Positions 11,690 to 22,304 of a stretch of DNA of 64,000 nucleotides are shown here, piece after piece. Location: positions 62,001-126,000 of the forward strand of contig KV748220.1 in assembly GCA_001692895.1 (NCBI GenBank), written 5' to 3'. The DNA is from Cenococcum geophilum 1.58 (Eukaryota > Ascomycota > Dothideomycetes > Gloniales > Gloniaceae). Each line of letters opens with the position of its first letter. The stretch's first letter is position 1. The notes under the pieces are model-generated. The model had not been told where the DNA came from and did no database searches. It saw only the letters and a list, made by a program, of their open reading frames with translations. The position numbers were made by a program, and so were the translations under genes.

Positions 11690-12475
11690 AAAGGCTATAT
11701 ATACAGAGACTTAGTATATAGCTCTACGTATAATAGCTCTATATATAAAGGCTCTACGTATAAAGGCTTTATATATAAAGGTTTTACGTACGGAGGCTCT
11801 ATAATAGCTCTGTATATAACAGCTCTACGTACGGAGGCTCTATATATGGAGGCTCTGCGTATGGAGGCTCTGCACGAAGCTACGTACGCGGAGCCTCCGT
11901 ATGCAGAGACTTTATATATAGAGTGTCGTGCAGACCCTCCGTACGTAGAGCCTCTATACCCAGAGCCTTCGCACACAGAGTCTTCGATGCAGAGTCTTCG
12001 ATGCAGAGTCTTCGATGCAGAGCATCGTGTAGAGCGTTGTGCAGAGCATCGTGCAGGGCATCGTGCAGAGCGTCGTGCGGGGCGTCGTGCGGAGCGTCGT
12101 GCAGGGCGTTGTGCAGAGCGTCGTACAGAGCGTCGTGCAGAGTGTCGTACGGAGCTTCCGTACGTAGAGCCTCCATACGCAGAGCCTTCGTACGCAGAGT
12201 CTTCGTACGGAGGCTCTGCGCATGGCTCTGCGTACGGAGGCTCTGCATACAGAGGCTCTATATATAATAACGCTACGTACGACTCTGCATATGGGGGCTC
12301 TGCGCATGGCTTTACGTACGGCCCTATATGCAGAAGCTCTACGTACGGAGGCACTTTGTACGGAGGCTCTACGTATAGAAGCACTGCGTATAGAGGCTCT
12401 GCATACGATAACTCTGCGTATAGCTCTATATACGGAGGCTCTACGTACGGCTCTATATATAACTTCAGTTTGGTG
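11690..12475. repeat. Degenerate minisatellite with an inverted central segment
   Basis: About 780 bp consist of variants of a 15-bp unit related to GGAGGCTCTGCGTAC. On the plus strand the outer parts (11,790-11,880 and 12,205-12,460) read GGAGGCTCT, while the central part (about 11,885-12,200) reads the complement, AGAGCCTCC. Inside the central part are three copies of a 14-bp GAGTCTTCGATGCA unit (about 11,978-12,020) and about ten copies of a 12-bp CGTCGTGCAGAG unit (about 12,020-12,150). Open frames on both strands here are by-products of the repeat and are not called as genes. Confidence 0.88.
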
Positions 12476-13899
12476 TTTTTTTTGGCCCAGCGCGCCAAGG
12501 ATTCAATGTGTTAATGCATACGCCAGGTTCTATTTTAAAACTGGCTGCGCTTTCTCCGAGGTTCGGAGTCCTTCAGATCGGCAACCGCGTCAAATTTGCA
12601 AGCTAAACCGTGTCCAGTAGTTGAAATGAGGTTATTGGCGTTATATTAACAAGGAGCTCTAAGCTCCTGATTCAGAAATCAGATTAATCTGGAGCTCTCG
12701 TATACGCGCCCGATTAACGGCTTTTGGTGATATGGCGACTCTACCCACCCCGATCGCGATACTACTATCGCAATTGCATGCTCTCTATAACGTCATAATC
12801 TTTAACTTTCGTGCGTAGAAAACGTAGATTGAGTGGAGGATCTAGAGGGGTAGGAGACTCCATTACTACACTATATACCAAAGTCTCGGATCGCTCACCA
12901 AAATTAATTACTCATCACGATTTTAAAATTTGAGAGCCTCCCTTAGACAATGCGATGTATTCGTAAGTTTTAATAAAATATTCTTGTTCCGCAGAACTAG
13001 TAAACTACACGCGATCGTCGATCCACATCATGCAGGCGCGATTGGTCATGCAGACCAGCTAATCATGCTAACGATGATACGGAGGCTTTGTTGATACCAC
13101 GAACTTGATGATTTGGCTTTATTTCAATTGATTGAATTTAGACTCGGCATGTTGTCCATCTGAGGACTTCGATAATACGCTGAAATGTCTGTCCGCGCAC
13201 TTTTCAGTCCATGGCTCTTACCGCAATTCTTTATCCTTTGTCCTGGCGATTTGCAACTGAACGGTCAAACACTCACATCCCAGAAAGCCTTCTCGAATTC
13301 TTAGATTAATTATGGCTCCTGTGGATAGGGCACCGATTATGTAATACAACTAATCTCACGGCGGCAATGTAACGTGCAAACACGCCTAGCACGCCGACTT
13401 GTCCCCGTGAGCGTGCCACGCACGAATGGGAGTGAGACGAGCGAGACTCGCGCAGTGGTTGGTTCAAACTCTGCTGAGGCCAGGGCGGCACCACGCTTAC
13501 CGGTGCCTCCTTTTGCCTCGGATTTTGGGCGGCGCGCGACGAACCATTGACGACAAAAAGTCGAGCACCGTCTGACCTTTTTGGAAGCAGCCGTGGGGTC
13601 TCGATCGATTGAAGTTTTGCTGAGCACGGAAACATCATTGCCGGGACAGTGACTTGCCAAAGGTGCAGCTTTGCGCTGGTGCAGCTTGCGCTGGTGAGTG
13701 CATTCTGACACCCCGTAGACCCACGCTGCATATAATATTTTTGCCTCCTCGGCTGGGGAAGATCCGTACGATGTATCCGCGTGAGGGTTTTGGTGTTGTA
13801 TGGGCCACCGACCTGGCTGTTACCCATGTCAGGTACAGCTGTTCCGGGGCGGTGCCCCTCCCCCCACCCCTCGTCCGCCACCACAATGAAAGCTCACGC
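12476..13899. other. Left edge of the RIP-free island, no gene recognised
   Basis: Base composition turns balanced at about 12,480. Overlapping open frames occur on both strands at 13,300-14,000, but none resembles a known protein and none shows introns or a consistent start. A short tandem GCAGCTTTGCGCTGGT/GCAGCTTGCGCTGGT lies at about 13,662-13,694. The interval probably contains regulatory DNA for the gene at 14,308. Confidence 0.4.
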
Positions 13900-14307
13900 A
13901 TTACTCGGAGGGGAGGCCGTTTAAAAGCTTGCTGTCTCCGCAGCGACCATTCACTCAGCTGTTGCAAAGCCCATTCCTCAACAGACTGAAATTCTGGTAC
14001 TTGCCGAGTTGCTCTCATCTGTTCCATTCTGCTCCATTCACCAAACCCTTTTCGGCCTCGACGTAGCCGTTCGGCTCCAGGTATCTTGCCGTGGCTGATT
14101 CTTGCATACTTCCAGGAACCCTGACCACCAGCGGCACTGCATACTTTTATTCATCTCTCACTCGCGTCCACCTTTCTCACCTTTTCACCTTTCCACCTTC
14201 TTCACCTTCTTCACTCACCTTCACCAGGGCTCTTCATCTGCCCTGTTCTTAAGCTTCTTGCTCTCCTCTGATAGCCATCGACGATCCTTTGCCCAACTAA
14301 GGCCGCT
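13900..14307 (+). promoter_or_regulatory. Probable promoter/5' UTR with pyrimidine-rich tract
   Basis: A long CT-rich stretch (about 14,160-14,280, repeats of CACCTTTC/CTTCTTCAC) precedes the ATG at 14,308. Such pyrimidine tracts are common around transcription starts of filamentous ascomycete genes. No TATA box is evident. Confidence 0.4.
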
Positions 14308-15271
14308 ATGGATCCCAACGACTGTGTTGAAAAAATGGACGACCCAATTCTGCCGCTCAGCCCGCCGCACAGCCCGCCGCACAGCCCGCCGCAGAGTAAA
14401 TCAACTACGATTAACACTGTGGTACCACAGGCGACCATTGCAAATGCAAGAAATGTAAACAAGCTGTCGGATATGTACGAAAATAATCCCGGTATTGCTG
14501 CCCTTGCTCGTTCATACAGGCCAACCCGCAAGCGCATCTACCCCTTCTTCCCCCTCCGCAAGAAGATTATTAGCTATTTAATGTGTTGTCTTCCAGAAGA
14601 GGTACCGCGCATGAACTTCCTTTAGATGTAACCGAGAAAGCTAATGTGGAAGCAATAGCCGTCTTTCGATTGCATTGTTAAGTTCGCAATCATGAACAAC
14701 AGCCAAGAGATACTTATCCATCGCTTCGCTGGCGGTGTAAAGGATACAGGTCTTGATGTGACAGTTCTCTCCTGCGCGTATTTCGCCAAGTATTTAGAGC
14801 CGTACGGCGTGTGCGTTAGCAGACACCATGGCGGCGCGAAAACCATCTTCCGAACCGTAGATGGGTCAGAGATCAAGTCTACTGGCACTGTCTATATGCG
14901 ATTTCTTATTGAGGGAGAGACAAAGTTTATTGAGGCTCTCTTTGAGGTGTCAGAGGTCCCTATTGAAGGGTTTGAGGTCGTGATCGGTGCGGACATTATC
15001 GGGAAATATTATCGACTTATTCCCTTTGGATGCCCTGGCACTCGTGAACCACAACCTCCATCAGTATCCCGTAGGTATAATAATCCATTACTTATCATGT
15101 TCTACTACTAACAGAAATACCTTTCTAGAACAGGAACTAGCTGAAGCTGCACGAATAAAGCAGGAAACGTCGGCCGCAGATCTCGTTATCAAGAAGGACT
15201 TCAAATCCAAACAGCTTCAAAACGGAACCGCAACATCACCGTCACATCTAGCAACGCGCTCCCTGGCTTGA
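14308..15271 (+). CDS. Retropepsin-like aspartyl protease domain protein, three-exon model
   Basis: My model joins 14,308-14,601, 14,683-15,070 and 15,129-15,271 (274 residues). Exon 1 encodes a Pro/Ser-rich, probably disordered start (LPLSPPHSPPHSPPQS). Exon 2 carries a retropepsin fold pattern: DTG with hydrophobic flanks at residues 119-121, a flap-like TVDGSE stretch, and VIGAD at 198-202, which matches the conserved hydrophobic-Gly-x-Asp block. Exon 3 is charged and helical. Intron 2 has donor GTAGGT, branch point TACTAAC and acceptor TAG, and keeps frame. Intron 1 (donor GTACCG, acceptor AAG) is weaker. If it is wrong, translation may start at ATG 14,692. Such stand-alone retropepsin domains in fungi are usually retroelement-derived. 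Activity is unproven. Unlike its surroundings it shows no RIP stops. Confidence 0.6.
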
Positions 15272-16425
15272 AGGCCTTGATCACAACACATTATGTAGTC
15301 ACATCACGACTTTCTCCGACTTAAAGACTATTCCGATCTCTACGATGTTACGATGTTACGACGCTACGCTAGATACGCTCTCACTACTCTTACGCTTCAA
15401 CCACCCCTCGACCCTGCCGCCCACCTAGCCACCTCTACTACTGCCTGGCTACTCGGTCGCTCATTAATCTCGAGTCCCAAGCACCTCTAGTTACCGAAAC
15501 TGATCCAGAATCACGTGTATGGTAGCTTAGTAATAGCTTGGCGAGGGGTTTACCTCCCTGCCGAGCCTTTCGATAGAATAGATAATCTTCCTCTCAACTT
15601 GAACTTCTATCAGAAACCGAGGAGGCTTCTCGCCAATTACGGATTCCCTTCAATTTTCGTCATAACTGCCAGTATTTCTGAGTTAACTCTTCCAAGGCAG
15701 ATGCGCCGTTACTCTTAGTAGAAATATCCAATTTTCCCCCAGCTTCTATCTACACGGTTCTTTTATCCCTTCTTGGAAAAATTCTTGCGGCATCTTGCAC
15801 AGCGCTCTTTCCTATCTCCCTTATATTTTACAGCCCGGTCATAGTATTTTACTTCGTACATTCTCTAGTGTCTGACCGGATTAGTATCAAAGTGGATTCT
15901 TCTGGAGTTTTGGATATACCCCAACACATAGAAGCTTTTCTTTATTATTTCGAATTAACGAGCGGCCAACTTCCACTTCTGGTTTCCGTTTGAAGACATC
16001 GGCCATCGCATTACCCGACAGGGACCGCTTAGTAGTTTTAGCATATTTCTGCGGCTTTTGTTAACCATGGATGGCAGAATAGGTAAAAAGGCATGGACCA
16101 ACGAACAACATTTCTCTTTTGCCTTCAGCGAAGCGGCAAAAGTTGTCATGTATGACGAATTATATGCTGATGGGCTAAGCTGGGCTCTCCGGCTACTATT
16201 TTAAACTGGCTTTTCACTTATTTGCTCTCCAGTGTCTTTTTGTTCCCGGAAACCTTGATGTAGTATTCCTTATTCCTATTTTGTTCTCGTTGCCTACCGC
16301 ATTCTAGACTTGACTACAAAATCACCTCGGTACTACTTCTGCCATGTAGGAAACAATGACATTTACGATACTAGGGATTACTCTTCCCTACTCTGAAAGC
16401 AACGACTTCATGGGCGTGAATTGCG
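15272..16425. other. Intergenic region between convergent genes
   Basis: Balanced composition, probably the 3' flanks of the retropepsin-like gene and the DUF6594 gene. Short open frames (15,515-15,718 plus; 15,955-16,149 minus) resemble nothing I recognise and are not called. A small tandem ACGATGTTACGATGTTACGA lies near 15,340-15,360. Confidence 0.4.
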
Positions 16426-17467
16426 CTACCCATTTTTGCCGTTTGTTCCATTGGTTCCAACAAATACTACCTGGACAGCGGCAAACCTATAAAGAGTCAG
16501 AACTAAGACACAGTATCTCAAGGTCCCTTCCAGCATAGAAAATCAATCTAAGACGTACGCAGCAGTGACGGCGAAAACTTCGCTTCTCTTCGCGTTTGTG
16601 AAGCCGAGAAGGCAAAGCGAGACGATGATATTAAAGCCTGCAATGATGGCAAGCCGTGCAAGTATCGACCTGATGCAGTACAGGATGATGATTGAAGAGA
16701 CGGGCAGCAATGAGGCAAGGATGCTGGTGATCCAGTACGTGATGCGCAGCAGCTTACTATCTAAGTAGACGACCCTCCCGTCGACAGGCGACGGTTTGCG
16801 CCAGCGGTGGCCACCATATCGGAAGAATATCTTCATACCCGTGCCGGTTACCCACTTCGAGAATGGGTCCTCATTATGCCGGGCCTGTAAAGTGACTAGA
16901 TCCGGAACATGNAACTTTGGCTCTGCTACCGAGCCCCAAATATCCGCGTCCGGGCCGGTCATTATTAGGGGGCCCATATCGCGTGATTGCATATATCGCT
17001 GAATATATTCTAGGTCGTATTCAGAGGGTTCCGGCATACTAGTAAGGAAATATTGTAGCCTTAGAGCTTTATCTAGCGCCGTGAACGTTAGTAATAGGCC
17101 TTCTTTCTATACTAACTATTTACTTACTATACTCTTTTAATTTTGCCTTAATCTCCATCACCAGCCTTAGTTGCCTATTATCCCCAGGCGTCATTGGGTT
17201 AAGTAAAAAGAAACAGTCTCGAGAATATTTGCTCTTATACAGCTGATCGCTCCGGCTATCCTCCCGCTCTAATTCACGGAGGTCGTTCTCCAGATGGATG
17301 AGTTCAGACTGCATGTAAAGCAGCATCTGAGCATTCAGCGTTCCAAATCGGCGGAACATGGCCATCTCTGGAACCATACCCATTCTTTCGCCAAGTTTTG
17401 GATACCCGGGAATCAGATCGTGGAGAAAGTTTGCAGCGGCTGAGGTACCGGCACCCTTGTTCGCCAT
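16426..17467 (-). CDS. DUF6594 domain membrane protein, three exons
   Basis: Coding exons on the minus strand are 17,467-17,128, 17,072-16,559 and 16,486-16,426, giving 304 residues. Intron 1 (55 bp) has donor GTAAGT, branch point TACTAAC and acceptor TAG. Intron 2 (72 bp) has donor GTACGT and acceptor TAG. Both restore the family sequence (KEYN-KAL and VTAA-FAAVQ joins). The protein shows the DUF6594 order: PGYPKL (20-25), FRRFGTLN.Q, acidic LRELEREDS, MGPL.MTGPDADIWGS, then three membrane segments at about 224-247, 250-271 and 279-296. I start at ATG 17,467 because the open frame upstream has no ATG. One N at 16,912 leaves one residue undetermined. Function of DUF6594 proteins is unknown; they are common in Pezizomycotina. 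No RIP damage is seen, so this is the best candidate for a live gene here. Confidence 0.9.
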
Positions 17468-17601
17468 ATGCAGCGGCTTATTGGAGGCGACTGACGCTTC
17501 CCAACTGCTAGATTGTATCGAGTAGCTAGCGGTCAAAACAAATAAACGAACAAGCAACCAGATCTTCCAAGTCAAGGCGTTGGTTCCGAAAATGTGCAGA
17601 T

Positions 17602-17940
17602 ATGGCTCCCCAGCCCCGTAGGGAACCTTTAGAAGAGGTTATCATGGGTTATTCTACAACAGATCCATCCCTGGTCTTCGGTATTATTCGCAAGGCTGAG
17701 AAGCTGACAGGCATCTGCTACTTCAATGGGCTGCAGCTGACGGTTGGGGTTAACATGCAGCTGACCATTATGGAACAACTGAGTCTTATGGGCTGCAATT
17801 TGAATAGGCTTGTAGTGTCAGCGCCTTGCAGCACAATTACAGACCCTCCCCGCATTAGACAGTTTCGTCAGCCAATATGCAGGCAAGGCAAGGTAAAATA
17901 CGGTCGTAGGTCTACATTTGATTTGATCAAAACGTTCTGA
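17602..17940 (+). CDS. Possible small ORF of unknown function (112 codons), divergent from DUF6594
   Basis: An uninterrupted frame from ATG 17,602 to TGA 17,940 starts 134 bp upstream of the DUF6594 start, on the opposite strand. It encodes 112 residues with no motif I recognise and no signal peptide. Codon composition is unremarkable. It may be a chance ORF in the shared promoter region or an exon of a larger gene. Confidence 0.25.
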   Translation: MAPQPRREPLEEVIMGYSTTDPSLVFGIIRKAEKLTGICYFNGLQLTVGVNMQLTIMEQLSLMGCNLNRLVVSAPCSTITDPPRIRQFRQPICRQGKVKYGRRSTFDLIKTF

Positions 17941-19080
17941 AGCCACAAAGAATTTTTTTTTTAAACAAAAGCCTCCTGCAGACTAACCATATAATTTTGG
18001 GAGAGTCCGTATGCGCTATCCGTAGCCGGTGGAAGAGGCAACGAGGCAATATGTCACGTTACTCTCATTTTCCAGGTGAGTGTGACCCTCGCCCGGCGTC
18101 TACTCAATGCCTAACTTCACGGTCGCTCGTGGACCGGGCCGGGCCGTATATGACTGGCATTGTGCAATACTATATACAAGACAACCCTGTTCAAGCCAGA
18201 AAACCGGAAGTTTAGGGACTCTCATGAAAGTACGAAAAACTCAAAACGCATTCGGCTGCGGCCACATGTCCGGCTGCGGGAATTACGCATCCCAGGGATT
18301 ACAAATTATCTGTAAACAACCACCAACCACGCCTAAGAGCATCTTATCAATGCGGGACGGCTTTACTCTTCGGTCCGATGCAGCTATTTCTTCGATAGAT
18401 CTAATTATTCCTGACAGCCTTGCGGTTTGCGCGGACTAGAAAATAATAGCAGTGGCTTCTCGTGTCTTTCGTCCCAACAGATTCAGTCCGCCGACATAGG
18501 CTTGGCTGTGCGAATAATATCATGCATGTGCTCCTGCACAGGCCAGCTAGAGCTTTAGTGTGGGTCCACTTGGCGGGGGTCCCACTTGGCAGAGAGGAAG
18601 CCTTACTTAGGCAGAATTGTCTAGGGTTATGATCACAACAATCGAAATTCGCGACCAAATCATCTCCACAACCCTGGCGAAATACCCCAAACTAATACAA
18701 TGTTTCTGTCATGGTTACTATTCAACAGGCAAACTAGAGGCGTGCCGCAGTACGACAAAAGCAGGCAGGGCAGCGCGAAACCCGAGGGCGCAGCAGGAAG
18801 GGGTCAGCGCATTCGGCCAATTGGACCCCCGCGCCAGTACAAACGCTCATAAATGGGACGACCTGCACTTTTTCCGAGGCTGATTCTGAACAATTGAGTG
18901 AGCCTTTAGTGTGCCTCGTCGTAACAAGTTACCATTTACAAGATCACATACGCCCATACATGTGTCCCTATCATGCAGCAATGGATATTATCCCTATGCT
19001 CTTGTCTTTCCCGGCCACGTCCAAAGGTATTTCTTTAATTCCAGCCGAGATGGCCCAAAATTTGCTTATCTGTTTCTCAG
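17941..19080. other. Unassigned RIP-free sequence, possible upstream exons
   Basis: Several short open frames (18,107-18,439; 18,617-18,883; 18,894-19,088 plus) show no family resemblance. One may hold upstream exons of the retropepsin-like gene at 19,081, whose reading frame is closed by TAA at 19,036-19,038 while an AG acceptor precedes 19,081. I could not settle a gene model. Confidence 0.3.
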
Positions 19081-19458
19081 GGCAATGATCACAACCACCT
19101 CCATCGTACCATTGACATCTACACCAACCTTGACACCGATCCACTTTCCTCAAGATTAGCAACCCTATCTCTCAACGCTGATTCCGATTTGAATCTTATT
19201 TCCAAAAAACTCGTTAACGAAGTATTGAGCATCGAAACTCGCCCACATGACAAAGGAGTAGTTAGTGTTGATGGGCAGCAGGTGCGTTTACAAGGCTATG
19301 TAGACATACGTTGGAGCATAAATAGTGCGCCTCGAAAGATATATAGCACAAGATTCTACGTACCAGAGATAGATGATCCATCCTTCGATGTCAGACTAGC
19401 AAAACAAACCATCCAAGAATACGGGCTGCTGAAATCAAAATCTACAAGATACTGGTAG
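19081..19458 (+). CDS. Second retropepsin-like domain, terminal exon or partial gene
   Basis: Following the acceptor-like TTTCTCAG at 19,073-19,080, an open frame of 125 codons ends at TAG 19,456-19,458. It contains LNADSDFNLISKKLV (a degenerate active-site region, Asp-Ser-Asp instead of Asp-Thr/Ser-Gly), VSVDGQQVRLQGYVDIRW (flap-like strand pair), TRFYVPE and FDVRLAKQTI (position of the usual FDVILG.D/E block, here Leu-Ala-Lys). The fold pattern is retropepsin-like but key Gly residues are lost, so proteolysis is doubtful. The 5' part of the gene is not resolved. Confidence 0.5.
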   Translation, partial: GNDHNHLHRTIDIYTNLDTDPLSSRLATLSLNADSDLNLISKKLVNEVLSIETRPHDKGVVSVDGQQVRLQGYVDIRWSINSAPRKIYSTRFYVPEIDDPSFDVRLAKQTIQEYGLLKSKSTRYW

Positions 19459-20603
19459 CCCTTGGATTGTAATCTCTCTCTACAACCTTTTTCTGTTGAA
19501 TCGTAGCACTAATGCGTCTCCAACACAGCTCACCAAATAAATTTGTTTTCTCGTCTGTTTCGATTCCTTCCAGCTAGTTTTGATACGTCCGAGCCGCTTG
19601 CAGTGAGCCTAATTTTGGTTTCATCATACGCGTCATCTCTTCTCAGAACGACCCTATAATATTCCACGATGACACAAGGATTAACCCCTTTTCTGATGTT
19701 GCATTACGGCTGCTTTCCTCCTTGGAGCGAATCATGGACAATCACACTGTTGCATAGTTCAACTATCCAGACACTCCGTAGACAACGAAATTACAACGGT
19801 TGCGAGTGACCCTGGCGGTTGGTTTTGGCGCTGGTTGTCAATTTTAGGTTTCGAAATTTTGAGGATCAAAGTTAAAGTGCTTTTGGGAGCATGAATTCGA
19901 GAGATTACGATCATAGTGCTGATAATACTACGGCTGTACATGTGCTATCATACAACGAGTTGGTGTCTTAAGTTTCTTAATGAGGCTTCGCGTAGGATTT
20001 GGTAGAGCTCTCGCGGGGCGTTTGGTAGAGATTTTATAGGGCTCCGTGCAGAGCCCCGTATACAGCTTATTCCCTAAGCTTTCTTACAAAGCTCCTCCCA
20101 AAGTTCCACACCTCCATACCTTTACAGAAGCTTGTAATCGTTGCTCCTCCACCATAATAGCTTGTGGGGTGGTGCAGATTAGATGCATTACATGAGAAGG
20201 GAGATATCTATAAAGTTATAGAGCGAATTTACGACATCTGCAGTAGAAAAATTATTACTATATAAGCAGGGCATAGATGTGGTTCTTTTTACGTGACTCC
20301 CCAATTATATATAGTATATTCTTGGCAGTATAAAATTAACTGCTAAGCCCCTAAATAGATTAATTAACGCTTAATATAATATCTAGTAGTTAAAAAGAGG
20401 GGTTTTAAAGTCTTTAGACCTTACATATAGGCCACTACTAGTCGCACACTCCCTAATTACTGCGCGCACCCCTCCCCCCCTCCCCGGAACAGGCTTAGAT
20501 CCTATTTCCTTATCTAAATATCTTTATATTAACTACGTATAGTTACGCGTACATAGCCTTCTTAATTACCGCCCCGTTTAGTATATTATATTCTAGTTTA
20601 TGC
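19459..20603. other. Right edge of the RIP-free island and transition to AT-rich repeats
   Basis: Composition remains balanced to about 20,050 and then becomes TpA-rich. No gene is recognised; the minus-strand frame at 19,759-19,941 is short and featureless. A small direct repeat GTTTGGTAGAG/GATTTGGTAGAG lies near 19,995-20,030. Confidence 0.4.
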
Positions 20604-20819
20604 TATTAAGTGAAACCTAAGTAGATAGTTATATAGGTATAAGGTATGGGGCGACCTAGGGGTGACTTGCCCGTAAGGCACGTGCAAAGCACGTGCCTAG
20701 GGAAAACCCCTCCTACCTCGCACACAGACTCCTCCTTTTCCCTTAAGGATTCGTCTCTGTCTATACAATATACCCTATTATTCTATTATTAGACTCCCTA
20801 TCTATATCCTTACCTTATA
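20604..20819 (+). repeat. Gypsy family A 5' LTR, outer copy
   Basis: These 216 bp match the two LTRs of the minus-strand family A copy (23,100-23,325 and 29,969-30,193). Shared segments include AACCTAAGTAGATAGTTATA, GGGTGACTTGCCCGTAAGG and GGGAAAACCCCTCCTACCT. The terminal TG appears to have been mutated to TA. Confidence 0.85.
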
Positions 20820-20871
20820 TTTAAATCCTTACCAATCCCCTTAGGAGGAGAGCTGGTTTAATTTTTCTATA

Positions 20872-21828
20872 ATGCCTCTAAAAAGAAAACCAATGCCTAT
20901 ACCCAACGGTAATACGCTAGCGATGTAACCGCAGAACGCCTTAGGATCTAGTATAGACGAAACCGCTAAAAGTATACTAGTAGCATCTAAGCCACCTTAT
21001 AAACCTTAAAACGATTAAATATCTATAAACGTTAGAAATTAGTTTAATTTATATACCTAGACTTAATAGGAGCTTAGTAAGGTTACTAGCGTTCTGCCTA
21101 ATACCGCTAATATAAAGGAGCTAGATAAGCTAGCTAAGAAAATAGTCAACTTATAGAGTATTATTAATTTAATAAAGCCCTCCTATGGCCTCTTTAGTAA
21201 AAAGTATAAGTTATATAGTAAACGCATACGCTAAATAAATCTTAACGCCCTAGTTAAGAAGTTACTACTTAATATTAACGGTATTACTTAATAGTATTTT
21301 AACTGGTGGATTACTGCAGTTAAGAACCGATTTAAGGTTAATAATACTAACTATAACTATAAGCGATGTACGCGCTAGGCTATTAAAGGTCTTATAAAAG
21401 AAAAGATAATTACCTAACTAGTTTATTACCGGTTAGGTACTAAGAATAAGGGTCCTTTACTATAGGATAAGTTTAAGACTATAGTCTAAGACCAAATTAG
21501 AAACCCTATAGTAAGACGCTTTAATAACGCTATAATATACTATATAGCTATTATAAAGGAGAACTAGAGGTTTAATGTCTTCCTAGACTATATATATAGC
21601 TTAGAGGACCTCTTTTTATATACCCCTTTTATTAATCCTAAATAATAGGTAGACTTTTAGTTCTTATATTTTTTAGCCTACCTATAAGCAGAGCTCTTTT
21701 AATAGAATTTTACCTAATGGGTAAGAATAGCTAAGGACCTTTTTAATAAAATCCGCTGTATAGAGTAATTACTTAATACTATAAAGCTTACAGAAAATCA
21801 CGTAAGGGGTAGCGGTAAATTATTGCGT
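20872..21828 (+). pseudogene. Gypsy family A gag, outer copy, truncated by gypsy B insertion
   Basis: A frame from ATG 20,872 contains RIP stops and reads MPLKRKPMPIPNG, then LDKLAKKIVNL, KALVKK-like and RFNNAIIYYIAIIKEN segments. It is colinear with the minus-strand copy at 29,915-28,960. A capsid-like retrotransposon gag is inferred from its position between the LTR and pol. The frame is cut at 21,833, where the family B LTR begins, and continues at 34,875. Confidence 0.8.
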
Positions 21829-21833
21829 ATAAA

Positions 21834-22065
21834 TATGACGGTGCTAGTGCGCGTTACCTGCCACATTTAACTAATTAGGATTTTCCATGCCCGGTATAGA
21901 AAATCGCTATTGGCTCGCTTACCACTAGCGCCTTGGCGGCCCTCGCGATATATCTACCTACTACCCCTAAACGATTCTCCTTCTTCTTCTTTTCCTTAGC
22001 TTAGTATCTTTACTAGATAGTAATCCACAAGCTTTAGTTTAGAGGTATTTGTGTAAGCCGTTACA
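21834..22065 (+). repeat. Gypsy family B 5' LTR
   Basis: 232 bp, TATGACGGTGCTAGTGCGCG to GTAAGCCGTTACA. It is equal in length to the 3' LTR and differs mostly by transitions. It contains the palindromic CCATGCCCGGTATAGAAAA segment also found elsewhere in the window. Confidence 0.92.
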
Positions 22066-22304
22066 TTATACTAAGCTCTCCTTACACTGCCTAAGAAGGC
22101 CTTAATAATATCCCACCCCTAAAAAAGAGAAGATCTTCGTCTATAACGACGCGTCAACGCGCTATACTTAGACATTAAAATAACTCTACACTGCCTATAA
22201 AGACCTTAATAATACCTTATTTTGTAAGCTAGATAGGACTAGACCTATACCCCCTAGAATTAAAACCGAATTATATAATTCTAATAAACCTTAGGAAGCT
22301 AACA
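22066..22304 (+). repeat. Gypsy family B leader with internal direct repeat
   Basis: The untranslated leader between LTR and gag contains CTGCCTAAGAAGGCCTTAAT near 22,087 and a diverged second copy near 22,191 (period about 104 bp). The same leader occurs reversed at 10,361-10,625. Confidence 0.75.

Noticed and set aside
11695..12620. Five long overlapping ORFs on both strands (up to 267 codons)
   Set aside because: They are translations of the minisatellite in several frames, with Arg/Ala/Tyr/Leu repeats and no independent support.
12640..12720. Hairpin-rich stretch resembling a tRNA or small RNA
   Set aside because: The AGGAGCTCT/AGAGCTCCT-type stems do not form a cloverleaf and no B box is present.
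13306..14027. Overlapping ORFs of 111-192 codons on both strands
   Set aside because: No family resemblance, no splice or start context, and compositional explanation (GC-balanced DNA has long chance ORFs).
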